From assembly GCF_024397915.1 (NCBI RefSeq), contig NZ_CP073347.1, positions 1,488,001 through 1,552,000 of the forward strand: a DNA stretch of 64,000 nucleotides, given 5' to 3'. The notes below the pieces were generated by a model. It searched no databases. It was not told where the DNA came from and was given only the letters and a program-made list of their open reading frames with translations. The position numbers and the translations under genes were made by a program. Below are positions 1-9,237 of the stretch, piece by piece (within the stretch, counting starts at the first letter, position 1; every line of letters begins with the position of its first letter). The DNA comes from Marinobacterium rhizophilum (lineage in GTDB: Bacteria > Pseudomonadota > Gammaproteobacteria > Pseudomonadales > Balneatricaceae).

Positions 1-825
<825 letters not shown>

Positions 826-846
826 GGCCGATAGGAGCTATTCTCG

Positions 847-1467
847 ATGATCAAACATGAAACAATAGAAAAAAACATCGGCCTGATGGTACTGCTGATC
901 ATTCTCGTGATCAGCGGTGGTGGCCTGGCGGAAATCGTCCCGCTGTTTTTTCACTCCTCGACCACTCAGCCGATTGAAGGCATGCGCCCGTACACGGCGC
1001 TGGAGAACGAAGGCCGCGACATCTATATCCGTGAAGGCTGCCACGTCTGCCATACGCAGATGATTCGTCCTTTCCGGGCGGAAACCGAGCGCTACGGCCA
1101 CTACTCCACCGCCAACGAAGACGTCTGGGAACACCCCTTCCTGTGGGGCTCCAAACGTACCGGGCCGGACCTGGACCGCGTGGGTGGACGTTACTCCGAT
1201 GACTGGCACCGTGCGCACCTGTACAATCCGCGCGATGTGGTACCCCAGTCGAAGATGCCTTCCTACCCGTGGCTGTTCGAAAACCGCGTCAGCGGCTCCG
1301 ACACTGCAGACAAGCTGAAAGTCATGCGCAAACTGGGCGTGCCTTACACCGACGAGCAGATAGCAGACGCCCAGGAAGCGGTGAGCGGCAAATACGAGAT
1401 CGATGCACTGGTCGCCTATTTGCAGTCGCTCGGTAAAACGCACTCCGAATACAGCAACAAGCGGTAA
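847..1467 (+). CDS. ccoO: cbb3-type cytochrome c oxidase subunit II (monohaem cytochrome c)
   Basis: CcoO is the membrane-anchored monohaem cytochrome c subunit that passes electrons from CcoP to CcoN. The 206-residue product has an N-terminal membrane anchor at about residues 12-32 and one c-type haem motif, CHVCH, at residues 65-69, followed by TQMIRPFRAE as in the family. Its length is normal. An AGGAG at 832-836 sits about 10 bases before the ATG. It lies 21 bp after ccoN and 5 bp before ccoQ, within one operon. Confidence 0.97.
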   Translation: MIKHETIEKNIGLMVLLIILVISGGGLAEIVPLFFHSSTTQPIEGMRPYTALENEGRDIYIREGCHVCHTQMIRPFRAETERYGHYSTANEDVWEHPFLWGSKRTGPDLDRVGGRYSDDWHRAHLYNPRDVVPQSKMPSYPWLFENRVSGSDTADKLKVMRKLGVPYTDEQIADAQEAVSGKYEIDALVAYLQSLGKTHSEYSNKR

Positions 1468-1472
1468 GTAGC

Positions 1473-1655
1473 GTGAGTTACGAAGCATACGGTCCTTACA
1501 TACCGGTGATCATGCTCATCACCTTCATCATCCTGTTCGCCTGGGTACTGCACCCCAAGAACAAGAAGGGATTTGATGATGCCGCCAACCTTCCCTTCGA
1601 AGACGAAGAGAAGCCTTCGGATGCCAAGGCCGATAACGGGAGAAAGGAAAAATGA
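1473..1655 (+). CDS. ccoQ: cbb3-type cytochrome c oxidase subunit IV (CcoQ/FixQ)
   Basis: This 60-residue protein has one N-terminal transmembrane helix and a charged tail. CcoQ stabilises the assembled oxidase, particularly the contact with CcoP. The start is a GTG at 1473, five bases after the ccoO stop. The stop overlaps the ATG of ccoP (ATGA at 1652-1655), which implies translational coupling. Position, size and the FAWVLHPKNKKGFDDAANLP stretch support the call. Confidence 0.93.
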   Translation: MSYEAYGPYIPVIMLITFIILFAWVLHPKNKKGFDDAANLPFEDEEKPSDAKADNGRKEK

Positions 1656-2545
1656 GTGCTTTTTGGAGCGCATGGGTAACGGTGATTACCCTGGCGGTCA
1701 TTTTTGGCTGCACCTGGTTGCTGTTCCAGACTCGCAAAAGCGAGACCCACAAGGAATCCACCGACTCGACTGTCGGTCACGTGTACGACGGTATCGAAGA
1801 GTACGATAACCCCCTGCCCCGCTGGTGGTTTCAGCTTTTCGTCGCCACCGTGATCTTCGGACTGGTCTACCTGGCCCTGTACCCGGGCCTGGGTAACTTC
1901 AAGGGCCTGCTGGGCTGGACTTCGGCCGGCCAGTGGGAAGAGGAAATGCAGCACGCCGAGGAAGTGTACAAGCCGGTGTTTGCAAAGTACGCCGCCCTGT
2001 CCATCGAAGATCTGCAGAACGAGGACAACAAGTCCGGCCTGCAGATGGGTCAGCGCATGTTCGCCAACAACTGCTCGGTCTGTCATGGATCAGCGGGTAC
2101 CGGCGCCTACGGCTTCCCCAACCTGACGGACAATGACTGGCTGTACGGTGGCGCTCCTGCCACGCTCAAGCAGACCATCACCGATGGCCGCAACGGTGGC
2201 ATGCCGCCCTGGGGCTCTGTCCTGGGTGAGGAAGGTGTACGCGACATGGCCAGCTACGTGCTGAGCCTCAGCGGGCGTGAAGTGGATCCGGATGCCGCCC
2301 AGCGGGGCGAAACCCAGTTCCAGGCGCTGTGCACGGCCTGCCACGGCCAGGACGGCAAGGGCACCCAGGCTCTGGGCGCACCGAACCTGACGGACGATAT
2401 CTGGCTCTACGGTGGCAGCTTCGAGGCGGTGACACACACTATTCGCAGCGGCCGCGCAGGCATGATGCCGGCACACAAGGATCTGCTCAGCGATGACAAG
2501 ATCCACCTGATTGCCGCCTACGTCTACAGCCTGTCAGACCACTGA
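1652..2545 (+). CDS. ccoP: cbb3-type cytochrome c oxidase subunit III (dihaem cytochrome c)
   Basis: CcoP is the dihaem cytochrome c that accepts electrons from soluble cytochromes and delivers them to CcoO. The 297-residue product has two N-terminal hydrophobic helices (about residues 7-25 and 57-78) and two haem c motifs, CSVCH at 141-145 and CTACH at 227-231, each followed by the PNLTD...LYGG pattern of the family. Having two N-terminal helices is the longer CcoP type. It is the last gene before a strong terminator. Confidence 0.97.
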   Translation: MSAFWSAWVTVITLAVIFGCTWLLFQTRKSETHKESTDSTVGHVYDGIEEYDNPLPRWWFQLFVATVIFGLVYLALYPGLGNFKGLLGWTSAGQWEEEMQHAEEVYKPVFAKYAALSIEDLQNEDNKSGLQMGQRMFANNCSVCHGSAGTGAYGFPNLTDNDWLYGGAPATLKQTITDGRNGGMPPWGSVLGEEGVRDMASYVLSLSGREVDPDAAQRGETQFQALCTACHGQDGKGTQALGAPNLTDDIWLYGGSFEAVTHTIRSGRAGMMPAHKDLLSDDKIHLIAAYVYSLSDH

Positions 2546-2565
2546 CAGACTGCGGGCCTGTACTC

Positions 2566-2599
2566 AAGACGATATGATGCAGATCATATCGTCTTTTTT
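2566..2599 (+). terminator. Rho-independent terminator of ccoNOQP
   Basis: A perfect 12-bp stem, AAGACGATATGA (2566-2577) with TCATATCGTCTT (2584-2595), encloses the loop TGCAGA and runs into a T tract ending at 2599. It lies 20 bp after the ccoP stop. The stem also contains an Anr/FNR-box-like palindrome, described in the next entry. Confidence 0.85.
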
Positions 2600-2615
2600 A
2601 TGGGCCCCTTATACT
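2574..2615 (+). promoter_or_regulatory. Candidate Anr/FNR-activated promoter of ccoG
   Basis: ATGATGCAGATCAT at 2574-2587 matches the FNR/Anr consensus TTGAT-N4-ATCAA at 8 of 10 defined positions; only the outermost base on each side differs. A TATACT -10 element lies at 2610-2615. If its first base is -12, the start site is near 2622 and the centre of the box (2580.5) is at -41.5, the standard class II activator position. The gene for Anr is about 6 kb downstream. The sequence match and spacing are seen; regulation is inferred. Confidence 0.6.
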
Positions 2616-2737
2616 GGACTTTGTCCACTGTGGCCTTGCAGCTTGTACCCCGGCCCTAGCGGACAGACTCTCTACACAGTCGCCACGGCACTGCAAGCAG
2701 GCACGCAGATGCAACAGGTCACACGAAGAGCAATGGC

Positions 2738-4165
2738 ATGAATCAGATCCCGGTCAAAGACATCACTCCCAGAAACAGCCAGTCCAAGGCGACGGTTGAA
2801 ACCTACGACCTCTACGCCAAGCGCGAACATATCTACGTCAAGTTCTACAAGGGACTGTTCCGCAACCTGCGCATGATCTCGGGCTTCGTCATGCTGGCGG
2901 CCTATTTCGGTTTTTCCTGGCTGCAGTGGGATGGCCATCAGGCGGTGCTGTTTGACCTGCCCAACCGCCAGTTTCATGTGTTTGGCATGACCTTCTGGCC
3001 CCAGGACTTCATGCTGCTGTCCTTTTTGCTGATCATTCTGTCCTTCGTGCTCTTCCTGGTCACGGCGGTCGCCGGGCGACTCTGGTGCGGCTACGCCTGC
3101 CCGCAGTTTGTCTGGACCTGGTTTTTTATCTGGGCCGAGCGTATCACCGAAGGCGACCGCAATCAGCGCATGAAGCGCGACAAGGCGCCCTGGAACGCCG
3201 AAAAGCTGGCCCGCAAAACCATCAAGCACCTGCTCTGGCTGCTGATCGCCGTCGCCACGGCGGTCGCCTTCGTCGGCTATTTCAGCCCCATTCGCGAACT
3301 GGTACCCAGCCTCTTCAGCTGGAACCTGGGCCCCTGGGAAACCTGGTGGCTGGGCTTTTTTGCCCTGGCAACCTATGGCAATGCCGGCTGGCTACGCGAA
3401 CAGGTATGCATTTACATGTGCCCCTACGCCCGCTTCCAGAGCGTGATGTTCGACCCGGACACCCTGGTCATTTCCTACGACGAAAAACGCGGCGAGCACC
3501 GAGGCAAGCGCAAGAAGGGGGTCGATTACAAGGCCCAGGGCCTGGGTGACTGTATCGACTGCGGCAACTGCGTGCACGTCTGCCCCGTTGGCATCGACAT
3601 TCGCGACGGCCTGCAGCACGAGTGCGTCGCCTGCGGCGCCTGCATCGACGCCTGCGACGATGTCATGGATCGCATGGGCTACGAACGGGGCCTGGTCCGC
3701 TATACCACCGAGCACGCCCTGGAAGGCAAGCCGACCAAGCTGCTGCGCCCGCGCCTGGTGGTTTACGCCCTGCTGCTGGGTGGCATGCTGGCAGCCTTTG
3801 CCTACACCATCGCCACCCGCATTCCGCTGGAAGTCGATGTCCTGCGCGATCGCGGTCCGCTGTTCACCCAGACATCGGATGGCAAGCTGGAAAACAGCTA
3901 TACGCTGAAGCTGGCCAACAAGGCCCAGCAGGATCACCGCTTTGAAATCAGCGTCAGTGGCCTCGACGGACTGACCCTGGTAACCGACGCCCAGCTGCAT
4001 ATCGCCGCCGGCGAACTGGCCGATGTGGCGCTGCGCCTGCAGGCGGATCCCGCGGTCATGCTGCGTGCCAACTACACCATCATTTTCCATGTCCGTGCGC
4101 TGGATGACCCGTCGATCAGCCAGGATGCGGAAAGCCGCTTCCTCGGCCCGGCGCCCAGACGCTGA
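2738..4165 (+). CDS. ccoG: cbb3 oxidase maturation protein CcoG (FixG/RdxA)
   Basis: CcoG is an inner-membrane polyferredoxin needed for cbb3 assembly, shown in other bacteria to reduce copper for the CuB site. The 475-residue protein has membrane segments near residues 45-65, 88-108 and 165-185 and a C-terminal one near 340-360. It carries two CxxCxxCxxxC clusters, C272/C275/C278/C282 and C296/C299/C302/C306, for two 4Fe-4S centres. An additional GYACPQFVW motif lies upstream. The C-terminal domain is immunoglobulin-like, as in the family. The gene starts 192 bp after ccoP and has its own candidate Anr-dependent promoter. Confidence 0.95.
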   Translation: MNQIPVKDITPRNSQSKATVETYDLYAKREHIYVKFYKGLFRNLRMISGFVMLAAYFGFSWLQWDGHQAVLFDLPNRQFHVFGMTFWPQDFMLLSFLLIILSFVLFLVTAVAGRLWCGYACPQFVWTWFFIWAERITEGDRNQRMKRDKAPWNAEKLARKTIKHLLWLLIAVATAVAFVGYFSPIRELVPSLFSWNLGPWETWWLGFFALATYGNAGWLREQVCIYMCPYARFQSVMFDPDTLVISYDEKRGEHRGKRKKGVDYKAQGLGDCIDCGNCVHVCPVGIDIRDGLQHECVACGACIDACDDVMDRMGYERGLVRYTTEHALEGKPTKLLRPRLVVYALLLGGMLAAFAYTIATRIPLEVDVLRDRGPLFTQTSDGKLENSYTLKLANKAQQDHRFEISVSGLDGLTLVTDAQLHIAAGELADVALRLQADPAVMLRANYTIIFHVRALDDPSISQDAESRFLGPAPRR

Positions 4166-4182
4166 TTTCCGCAGTTTGATGC

Positions 4183-4224
4183 ACCCCCGGGGCAATTTGT
4201 CGCAGCAGCGCCTGCGGGGTTTTT
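4183..4224 (+). terminator. Possible hairpin terminator or attenuator between ccoG and ccoH
   Basis: CGCAG (4201-4205) can pair with CTGCG (4212-4216), and an outer ACCCC (4183-4187) can pair with GGGGT, though the two stems compete for one base. A run of five T follows. A -10-like TAGAAT lies just downstream at 4229-4234 without a clear -35. The hairpin is short, so termination may be partial. Confidence 0.35.
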
Positions 4225-4294
4225 CGGTTAGAATAACGCCGCTATGCGAGCAGCTGTTCGCCTGGCCTCGATTTAGCGCGTTTTAAGGATCATC

Positions 4295-4813
4295 ATGAAG
4301 CACGACAACACTGCCATCGCGCCCTGGTACAAGCAGCCCTGGCTCTGGTTTATTCTGGCACCGGTCATTGCCTCCGTTTTCTCCGGCACCACCTTCCTGG
4401 TGCTGTCGATCGTTTCCTCCGACGGCATCGTCAAGGACGACTATTACCAGGTGGCCAAGGGGCTGGAAATTGACAGCACGCTGTCAAACAATGCCGCTGC
4501 CCTGGGCCTGGGTGCTGACCTGCTGATCGATGATGTCACCGGTGATATCGGCCTGACCCTGAACGGTGACGTGGCCGACGATCTTGACCGCCTGACACTG
4601 GAAATCATTCACCCGATTCACCAGAAATATGACCAGAGCGCCCTGTTGCGCCGCGTACCCGGCAGCACTCGCTTCACCGGCAGCCTGCAGGCCTCGCTCA
4701 GCGTGGGTAAGCGTTACCTGGTGCTTACACCGGCGGACAACAGCTGGAGCTTGCGTGCTGAAGCCCTGCCTCCCTACGATCCGCTGCGCACTCAGCTCTC
4801 GCCGGCGCACTGA
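4295..4813 (+). CDS. ccoH: cbb3 oxidase maturation protein CcoH (FixH family)
   Basis: FixH/CcoH proteins are small membrane-anchored factors that interact with cbb3 subunits and copper transporters during assembly. The 172-residue product has a short basic/aromatic N-terminus, a transmembrane helix near residues 17-38 and then the family's DGIVKDDYYQVAKGLEID pattern, followed by a periplasmic beta-rich domain. AAGGATCATC precedes the ATG. It is followed after 11 bp by ccoI. Confidence 0.92.
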   Translation: MKHDNTAIAPWYKQPWLWFILAPVIASVFSGTTFLVLSIVSSDGIVKDDYYQVAKGLEIDSTLSNNAAALGLGADLLIDDVTGDIGLTLNGDVADDLDRLTLEIIHPIHQKYDQSALLRRVPGSTRFTGSLQASLSVGKRYLVLTPADNSWSLRAEALPPYDPLRTQLSPAH

Positions 4814-4824
4814 TTTCCCACCCG

Positions 4825-7308
4825 ATGAACAGGCCCCTCAGCTCAGTTGATTCCGCGCACGTCGCTCATGACGCCGGCGCACAGGCCCATGGCTGCTTTC
4901 ACTGTGGCCTGGATATTCCGCCAGGCACTCACCATGTGCTGGTGATCGACGGCCAGCCGAGGGAGCTATGCTGCCCCGGCTGTCTGGCGGTGGCACAGAC
5001 CATCGTCGACAGCGGGCTGGATGGCTATTACCGCCACCGCACCGCAACGGCGGGGGCGCTGGATATTGCCGGCCGCGCCCTGCCGGACGCCCTGGTGCAG
5101 GAACTCGCGCTCTACGACCTTGCGAGTGTCCAGCAGGCCTTTGTTGCCAGCCTCGGTGAAACAGAACGCGAAGCCAGCCTGGTGATCGAAGGCATCAGCT
5201 GCGCCGCCTGCACCTGGCTGCTCGAGCATCATCTGCAGCGCCAGGCCGGCGTACTCGGCGTCAGCGTCAATCTCAGCAATCACCGCATGCGCCTGCGCTG
5301 GGATACCTCAAGCACCAGCCTGAGTACCTTGCTGGGACAGATTTACCGTATCGGCTACCAGGGTCATCCGTACCACCCCGACAAGGAACAGCAACTGCTG
5401 GAGCGTGAAAAGAAACGCGCCATCATGCGCCTTGGCGTCGCCGGCGTTGGCATGATGCAGGTCATGATGTACGCCATCGCGCTCTACGCCGGTGCCCTGC
5501 AGGACATGGAGCCACAGTTTGTCAGTTTCATCCGCTGGGCCAGCCTGATCGTCGCCACCCCCGTCGCCCTTTACGCCGCACTGCCCTTTTACCAGGCAGC
5601 GCTGCGGGACCTGCGCAGCCGCCACCTGAGCATGGACGTACCGGTGTCCATTGCCGTGCTTGGGGCCTACAGCGCCAGCGTCTGGGCAACCCTGACCCGC
5701 AGCGGCGAGGTCTATTTCGACTCGGTCACCATGTTCACCTTTTTTCTGCTCATTGGCCGCTACCTGGAGATGCAGGCCCGCCACCGTACCGGTCGGGCCG
5801 GCAATGCACTGCTCAACCTGCTACCCAACAGCGCCATCCGCCTCGTCGATGGCGATGAACTGCTGGTACCCGCAGGCGAACTCAGGGTGGGTGATCGGGT
5901 GCTGGTCAAGCCCGGGCAGAGCCTGCCGGCGGACGGCATTATCCGCCGCGGCCACTCTTCCATCGACGAGTCGGCCCTGACCGGCGAGTACCTGCCCATC
6001 CACCACGGCGAGGGCGACGCCGTGGTGGGCGGCACCCTCAACGTCGAGAACCCCATCGAACTGGAAGTCAGCCAGGTGGGGGGCGACACCCAGCTGTCCG
6101 CCATCGTGCGCCTGCTGGACCGCGCCCAGAGCGAGAAACCCGCCACCGCCCGCCTGGCCGACCGTATCTCCAGCTACTTTGTTGCTGCGGTCCTGCTGAC
6201 CGCAGGGTTTGTCGGGCTGATCTGGTGGCAACTGGAACCCGCCAACGCCTTCTGGGTAACCCTCTCGGTCCTGGTCGTCACCTGCCCCTGCGCGCTGTCG
6301 CTGGCCACCCCCACGGCGCTGACAACCGCCACCGGCACATTGCGCCAGCAGGGCCTGCTGATCACCCGCGGACACGTTCTTGAAAGCCTCGCCAAAGCAA
6401 CCCACATGGTGTTCGACAAAACCGGCACCCTGACCCAGGGCAACCTCAGCCTGCACAGCGTCATCACCCTGGGCGCCGAGCGTGACCAGGCCCTACGCCT
6501 GGCCGCGGCACTGGAGGCGCACTCCGAACACCCGATCGCCAAGGCGTTCCATCCCTTTGTCCACCGGCCCGCCGACACCCTGGAGTCCCACCTGGGCCAG
6601 GGCCTTGAAGGCGAGATCGACGGTGCACGCTACCGCATCGGCACGGCCGAATTTGCCGCCGCCCTGTGCCCGCACCAGCCCGCACCGGCACTGCCCGACA
6701 GCCAGAACCAGTGGCTGCTGCTGTGCAGCACCACAGCCCCCCTGGCCTGGTTTGGGCTTGATGACCAGCTGCGCCCCCAGGCGACCGATTGCATCCGCTC
6801 GCTGCAGGCGCTCGGCCTGCAGGTGGAGTTGCTGTCCGGCGACAGCTCCCCGGCGGTACAGCACGTCAGCCGAAGCCTGGGAATAGACCAGGTTCACGGG
6901 GGCATGTCACCGGATCAGAAACTGGCCCATATCCGCGCCTTGCAACGCAACGGTGCCCGGGTGGTGATGGTGGGTGATGGCATCAACGACATCCCGGTGC
7001 TGGCCGGCGCTCAGACGTCCATCGCCATGGGGTCCGCCACCGACCTGGCCAAAACCTGCGCCGACGGTGTACTGATGTCCGGTGACCTCAGCCGCCTGGT
7101 GGAGGGCATCGTGCTGGCGCGCAAGACCCGCAGCATCATTCGCCAGAACCTCGGCTGGGCCCTGCTGTACAATCTGTTGGCACTACCGCTCGCCGCCAGC
7201 GGACTGATCGCTCCCTACATGGCGGCGCTCGGCATGTCCGCCAGCTCTCTGGTGGTGGTCGGCAATGCCATGCGACTGGCTCGGAGCAAGGTGAAAGGTG
7301 AAAGGTGA
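4825..7308 (+). CDS. ccoI: Copper-translocating P1B-type ATPase of cbb3 assembly (CcoI/FixI)
   Basis: CcoI is the P-type ATPase that exports copper for the cbb3 oxidase. The 827-residue product shows an N-terminal metal-binding domain with C24xxC27 and C49/C50/C53, an HMA domain with C126xxC129, membrane helices, the ion-channel motif C487-P-C489, the phosphorylation motif DKTGTLTQG at 531-539 (D531) and the hinge GDGIND at 717-722. All catalytic residues are intact. The last codons and the stop lie inside a heptanucleotide tandem repeat, so the C-terminus is partly repeat-encoded (KVKGER). It follows ccoH and precedes ccoS. Confidence 0.96.
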   Translation: MNRPLSSVDSAHVAHDAGAQAHGCFHCGLDIPPGTHHVLVIDGQPRELCCPGCLAVAQTIVDSGLDGYYRHRTATAGALDIAGRALPDALVQELALYDLASVQQAFVASLGETEREASLVIEGISCAACTWLLEHHLQRQAGVLGVSVNLSNHRMRLRWDTSSTSLSTLLGQIYRIGYQGHPYHPDKEQQLLEREKKRAIMRLGVAGVGMMQVMMYAIALYAGALQDMEPQFVSFIRWASLIVATPVALYAALPFYQAALRDLRSRHLSMDVPVSIAVLGAYSASVWATLTRSGEVYFDSVTMFTFFLLIGRYLEMQARHRTGRAGNALLNLLPNSAIRLVDGDELLVPAGELRVGDRVLVKPGQSLPADGIIRRGHSSIDESALTGEYLPIHHGEGDAVVGGTLNVENPIELEVSQVGGDTQLSAIVRLLDRAQSEKPATARLADRISSYFVAAVLLTAGFVGLIWWQLEPANAFWVTLSVLVVTCPCALSLATPTALTTATGTLRQQGLLITRGHVLESLAKATHMVFDKTGTLTQGNLSLHSVITLGAERDQALRLAAALEAHSEHPIAKAFHPFVHRPADTLESHLGQGLEGEIDGARYRIGTAEFAAALCPHQPAPALPDSQNQWLLLCSTTAPLAWFGLDDQLRPQATDCIRSLQALGLQVELLSGDSSPAVQHVSRSLGIDQVHGGMSPDQKLAHIRALQRNGARVVMVGDGINDIPVLAGAQTSIAMGSATDLAKTCADGVLMSGDLSRLVEGIVLARKTRSIIRQNLGWALLYNLLALPLAASGLIAPYMAALGMSASSLVVVGNAMRLARSKVKGER

Positions 7309-7329
7309 AAGGTGAAAGGTGAAAGGTGA
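7290..7329. repeat. Heptanucleotide tandem repeat (GGTGAAA) at ccoI 3' end
   Basis: Five perfect copies of GGTGAAA (7290-7324) and a partial sixth follow head to tail. The ccoI stop codon TGA (7306-7308) is inside the third copy. Because the unit is 7 nt, a change in copy number would change the reading frame and the last residues of CcoI, though stops in the repeat keep the effect small. Confidence 0.95.
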
Positions 7330-7379
7330 TTAAACTGCAACACTCGACGGGCCCTGCAACAGACCTCAAAGGCTGAACC

Positions 7380-7607
7380 ATGGATATTCTGTATCTGCTG
7401 ATTCCCATCGCCATTATCTTTGTCGGCTGCGCCCTCTGGGCTTTTTTCTGGAGCGTCAACAGCGGCCAGTATGACGACATGGACTCGCCCGCCCACAGCA
7501 TCCTGTTTGATGATGACGACAAGCTGATTCCCGACGACGCCAGGCAGGAGCCTTCCAGGCCTGCAGCCGCTGCTCGCCCGACACCGGACTCGGCTAAAGA
7601 TGACTGA
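7380..7607 (+). CDS. ccoS: cbb3 oxidase assembly protein CcoS
   Basis: CcoS is a short single-span protein needed for insertion of redox cofactors into cbb3 oxidase. The 75-residue product has one N-terminal helix (about residues 3-24), then the family-like FFWSVNSGQYDDMDSPAHSI segment and an acidic, Ala/Pro-rich tail. It starts 71 bp after ccoI, beyond the repeat, and overlaps the next gene by 8 bp. Confidence 0.93.
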   Translation: MDILYLLIPIAIIFVGCALWAFFWSVNSGQYDDMDSPAHSILFDDDDKLIPDDARQEPSRPAAAARPTPDSAKDD

Positions 7608-8262
7608 AGGCCTCTCCATCGGCACCGCACTGGTACTGGGTTTGCTCGGCGGCGCACACTGTATCGGCATGTGCGGCGGCATCGCTGCAACCGTCGGCAT
7701 GACCCGCCCCGATAGCCGCACACCGGCCATCATACTGTTGCTGGGCTACAACGGCGGGCGGCTGCTCAGCTATGCGCTGGCCGGTGCGCTGCTGGGCGGG
7801 CTTGGAGTGCTGCTCGCCGATAGCACCGCGACCCTGGTACTGCGCACCCTGGCAGGCTTGATGCTCGTGGCCATGGGCCTCTATATTGCACAATGGTGGA
7901 AAGGCCTGTTGCACCTGGAGCGGGCCGGCAGCGGCCTGTGGCGTTACCTGCGCCCGCTGGCCAGCCGTTTTTTACCGGCCCGCACACCGCTGCAAGCCCT
8001 GGCGCTGGGCTTGCTGTGGGGCTGGCTGCCCTGCGGCCTGGTTTACAGCACCCTTATCTGGGCCTCCGCCGCGGGCGACTGGCAGACCAGCGCGCTGTTG
8101 ATGGCCTGTTTCGGCGCAGGCACCTTGCCGGCCATGCTTGCCACCGGACTTATGGCGGCCCAGCTGCGCCAGCTACTGGCCCGGCGCCTCACCCAGCAGC
8201 TGGCAGGCAGCCTGATTATCCTGTTCGGCCTGCTGACCCTGGTGCCAATCCTGACACCCTGA
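7600..8262 (+). CDS. DsbD_2/TauE-SafE-like membrane protein of the cco locus
   Basis: This is a 220-residue polytopic membrane protein with about six helices and the GGAHCIGMCGG motif near residues 16-26, typical of the sulfite-exporter/DsbD_2 family (PF13386). Members are often found directly after ccoS, and a role in metal handling or cytochrome maturation is assumed but not proven. The ATG lies within the ccoS 3' end, so translation is probably coupled. No other function can be assigned. Confidence 0.8.
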   Translation: MTEGLSIGTALVLGLLGGAHCIGMCGGIAATVGMTRPDSRTPAIILLLGYNGGRLLSYALAGALLGGLGVLLADSTATLVLRTLAGLMLVAMGLYIAQWWKGLLHLERAGSGLWRYLRPLASRFLPARTPLQALALGLLWGWLPCGLVYSTLIWASAAGDWQTSALLMACFGAGTLPAMLATGLMAAQLRQLLARRLTQQLAGSLIILFGLLTLVPILTP

Positions 8263-8384
8263 GTCCTCTTCCCTCACATGACTTCAACCGGCTCGACAAA
8301 TGATGGATAATTACGTCCCGGCAGCATTGCCCGCTCTGCGCGGTCTGTCCCCTCATTTAACGATCCAGGCAACAGGAAGTACCT

Positions 8385-9140
8385 ATGGATGATTCAAGCA
8401 CACCGGGGAGATCACGCCCGGCCCAGCAGGCGCACTGCAACAGCTGCAGTCTGAGTACGCTGTGCCTGCCCGTGTCGCTGGATCTGACGGATATTGATCG
8501 ACTCGACACCATCATCAGCAAAAGCTCGCCACTGAAAAAGGGCGACCAGCTGTTTGATCAGGGACAGCCATTTGGCTCCATATTCGCCATCCGCGCCGGC
8601 AGCGTGAAGACCTACAGCGTCACTGCCGACGGTGACGAGCAGATCACCGGGTTCTACTTCCCCGGTGAGCTGATCGGCCTGAGCGGCATGGATTCGGGCC
8701 AGTATCCCAATGCCGCCCAGGTCCTGGAAACCACAACGGTGTGCGATATTCCGTTCGCAAGGCTCGATGACCTGGCCGGCGAACTGCCCGAACTGCGACG
8801 CCAGATCATGCGCACCATGAGCCGGGAGATTCGCGATGACCAGCAGATGCTGTTGCTGCTGTCGAAAAAAACCGCCGAGCAGCGCCTGGCCACCTTCCTG
8901 ATCCGGCTGTCGGAGCGTTTTCGTATCCGGGGTTACTCCAGAACGCGCTTTCGCCTGTCGATGTCGCGCAACGAAATCGCCAACTACCTGGGGCTGGCCA
9001 TCGAGACGGTCAGCCGGCTTTTTACCCGCTTCCAGAAAGGCGGCCTGATACAGGTGGAAGGCAAGGAAATCGATATCCTCGACTTGCAGCAGCTGTACCT
9101 GCAGTCCGGCGAGTGCCCCAGCCTGCGCCAGGCACCCTGA
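8385..9140 (+). CDS. anr: Oxygen-sensing transcriptional regulator Anr/FNR
   Basis: This is a CRP/FNR-family regulator that binds a 4Fe-4S cluster under low oxygen and activates genes with TTGAT-N4-ATCAA boxes. In the 251-residue product the cluster cysteines are C18, C21, C27 and C120, matching E. coli FNR C20/C23/C29/C122. A cyclic-nucleotide-binding fold and a C-terminal helix-turn-helix with the E..SR recognition pattern (ETVSRLF) follow. An AGGAAG lies upstream of the ATG. The position beside the cbb3 locus, a known FNR target, fits. Confidence 0.95.
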   Translation: MDDSSTPGRSRPAQQAHCNSCSLSTLCLPVSLDLTDIDRLDTIISKSSPLKKGDQLFDQGQPFGSIFAIRAGSVKTYSVTADGDEQITGFYFPGELIGLSGMDSGQYPNAAQVLETTTVCDIPFARLDDLAGELPELRRQIMRTMSREIRDDQQMLLLLSKKTAEQRLATFLIRLSERFRIRGYSRTRFRLSMSRNEIANYLGLAIETVSRLFTRFQKGGLIQVEGKEIDILDLQQLYLQSGECPSLRQAP

Positions 9141-9149
9141 AACTGATGT

Positions 9150-9179
9150 GACGGCAGCGTTCACCCGAGCGCTGCTGTC
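9150..9179 (+). terminator. Hairpin after anr, weak terminator candidate
   Basis: GACGGCAGCG (9150-9159) and CGCTGCTGTC (9170-9179) form a 10-bp stem with one mismatch. No T tract follows, so it may be only a structured intergenic element between anr and apt. Confidence 0.3.
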
Positions 9180-9237
9180 GCAACTGAATTTACCGCATCA
9201 CAGCCGCAGCCCGCGCTGCGCCCAAGGAGTCAATTGC

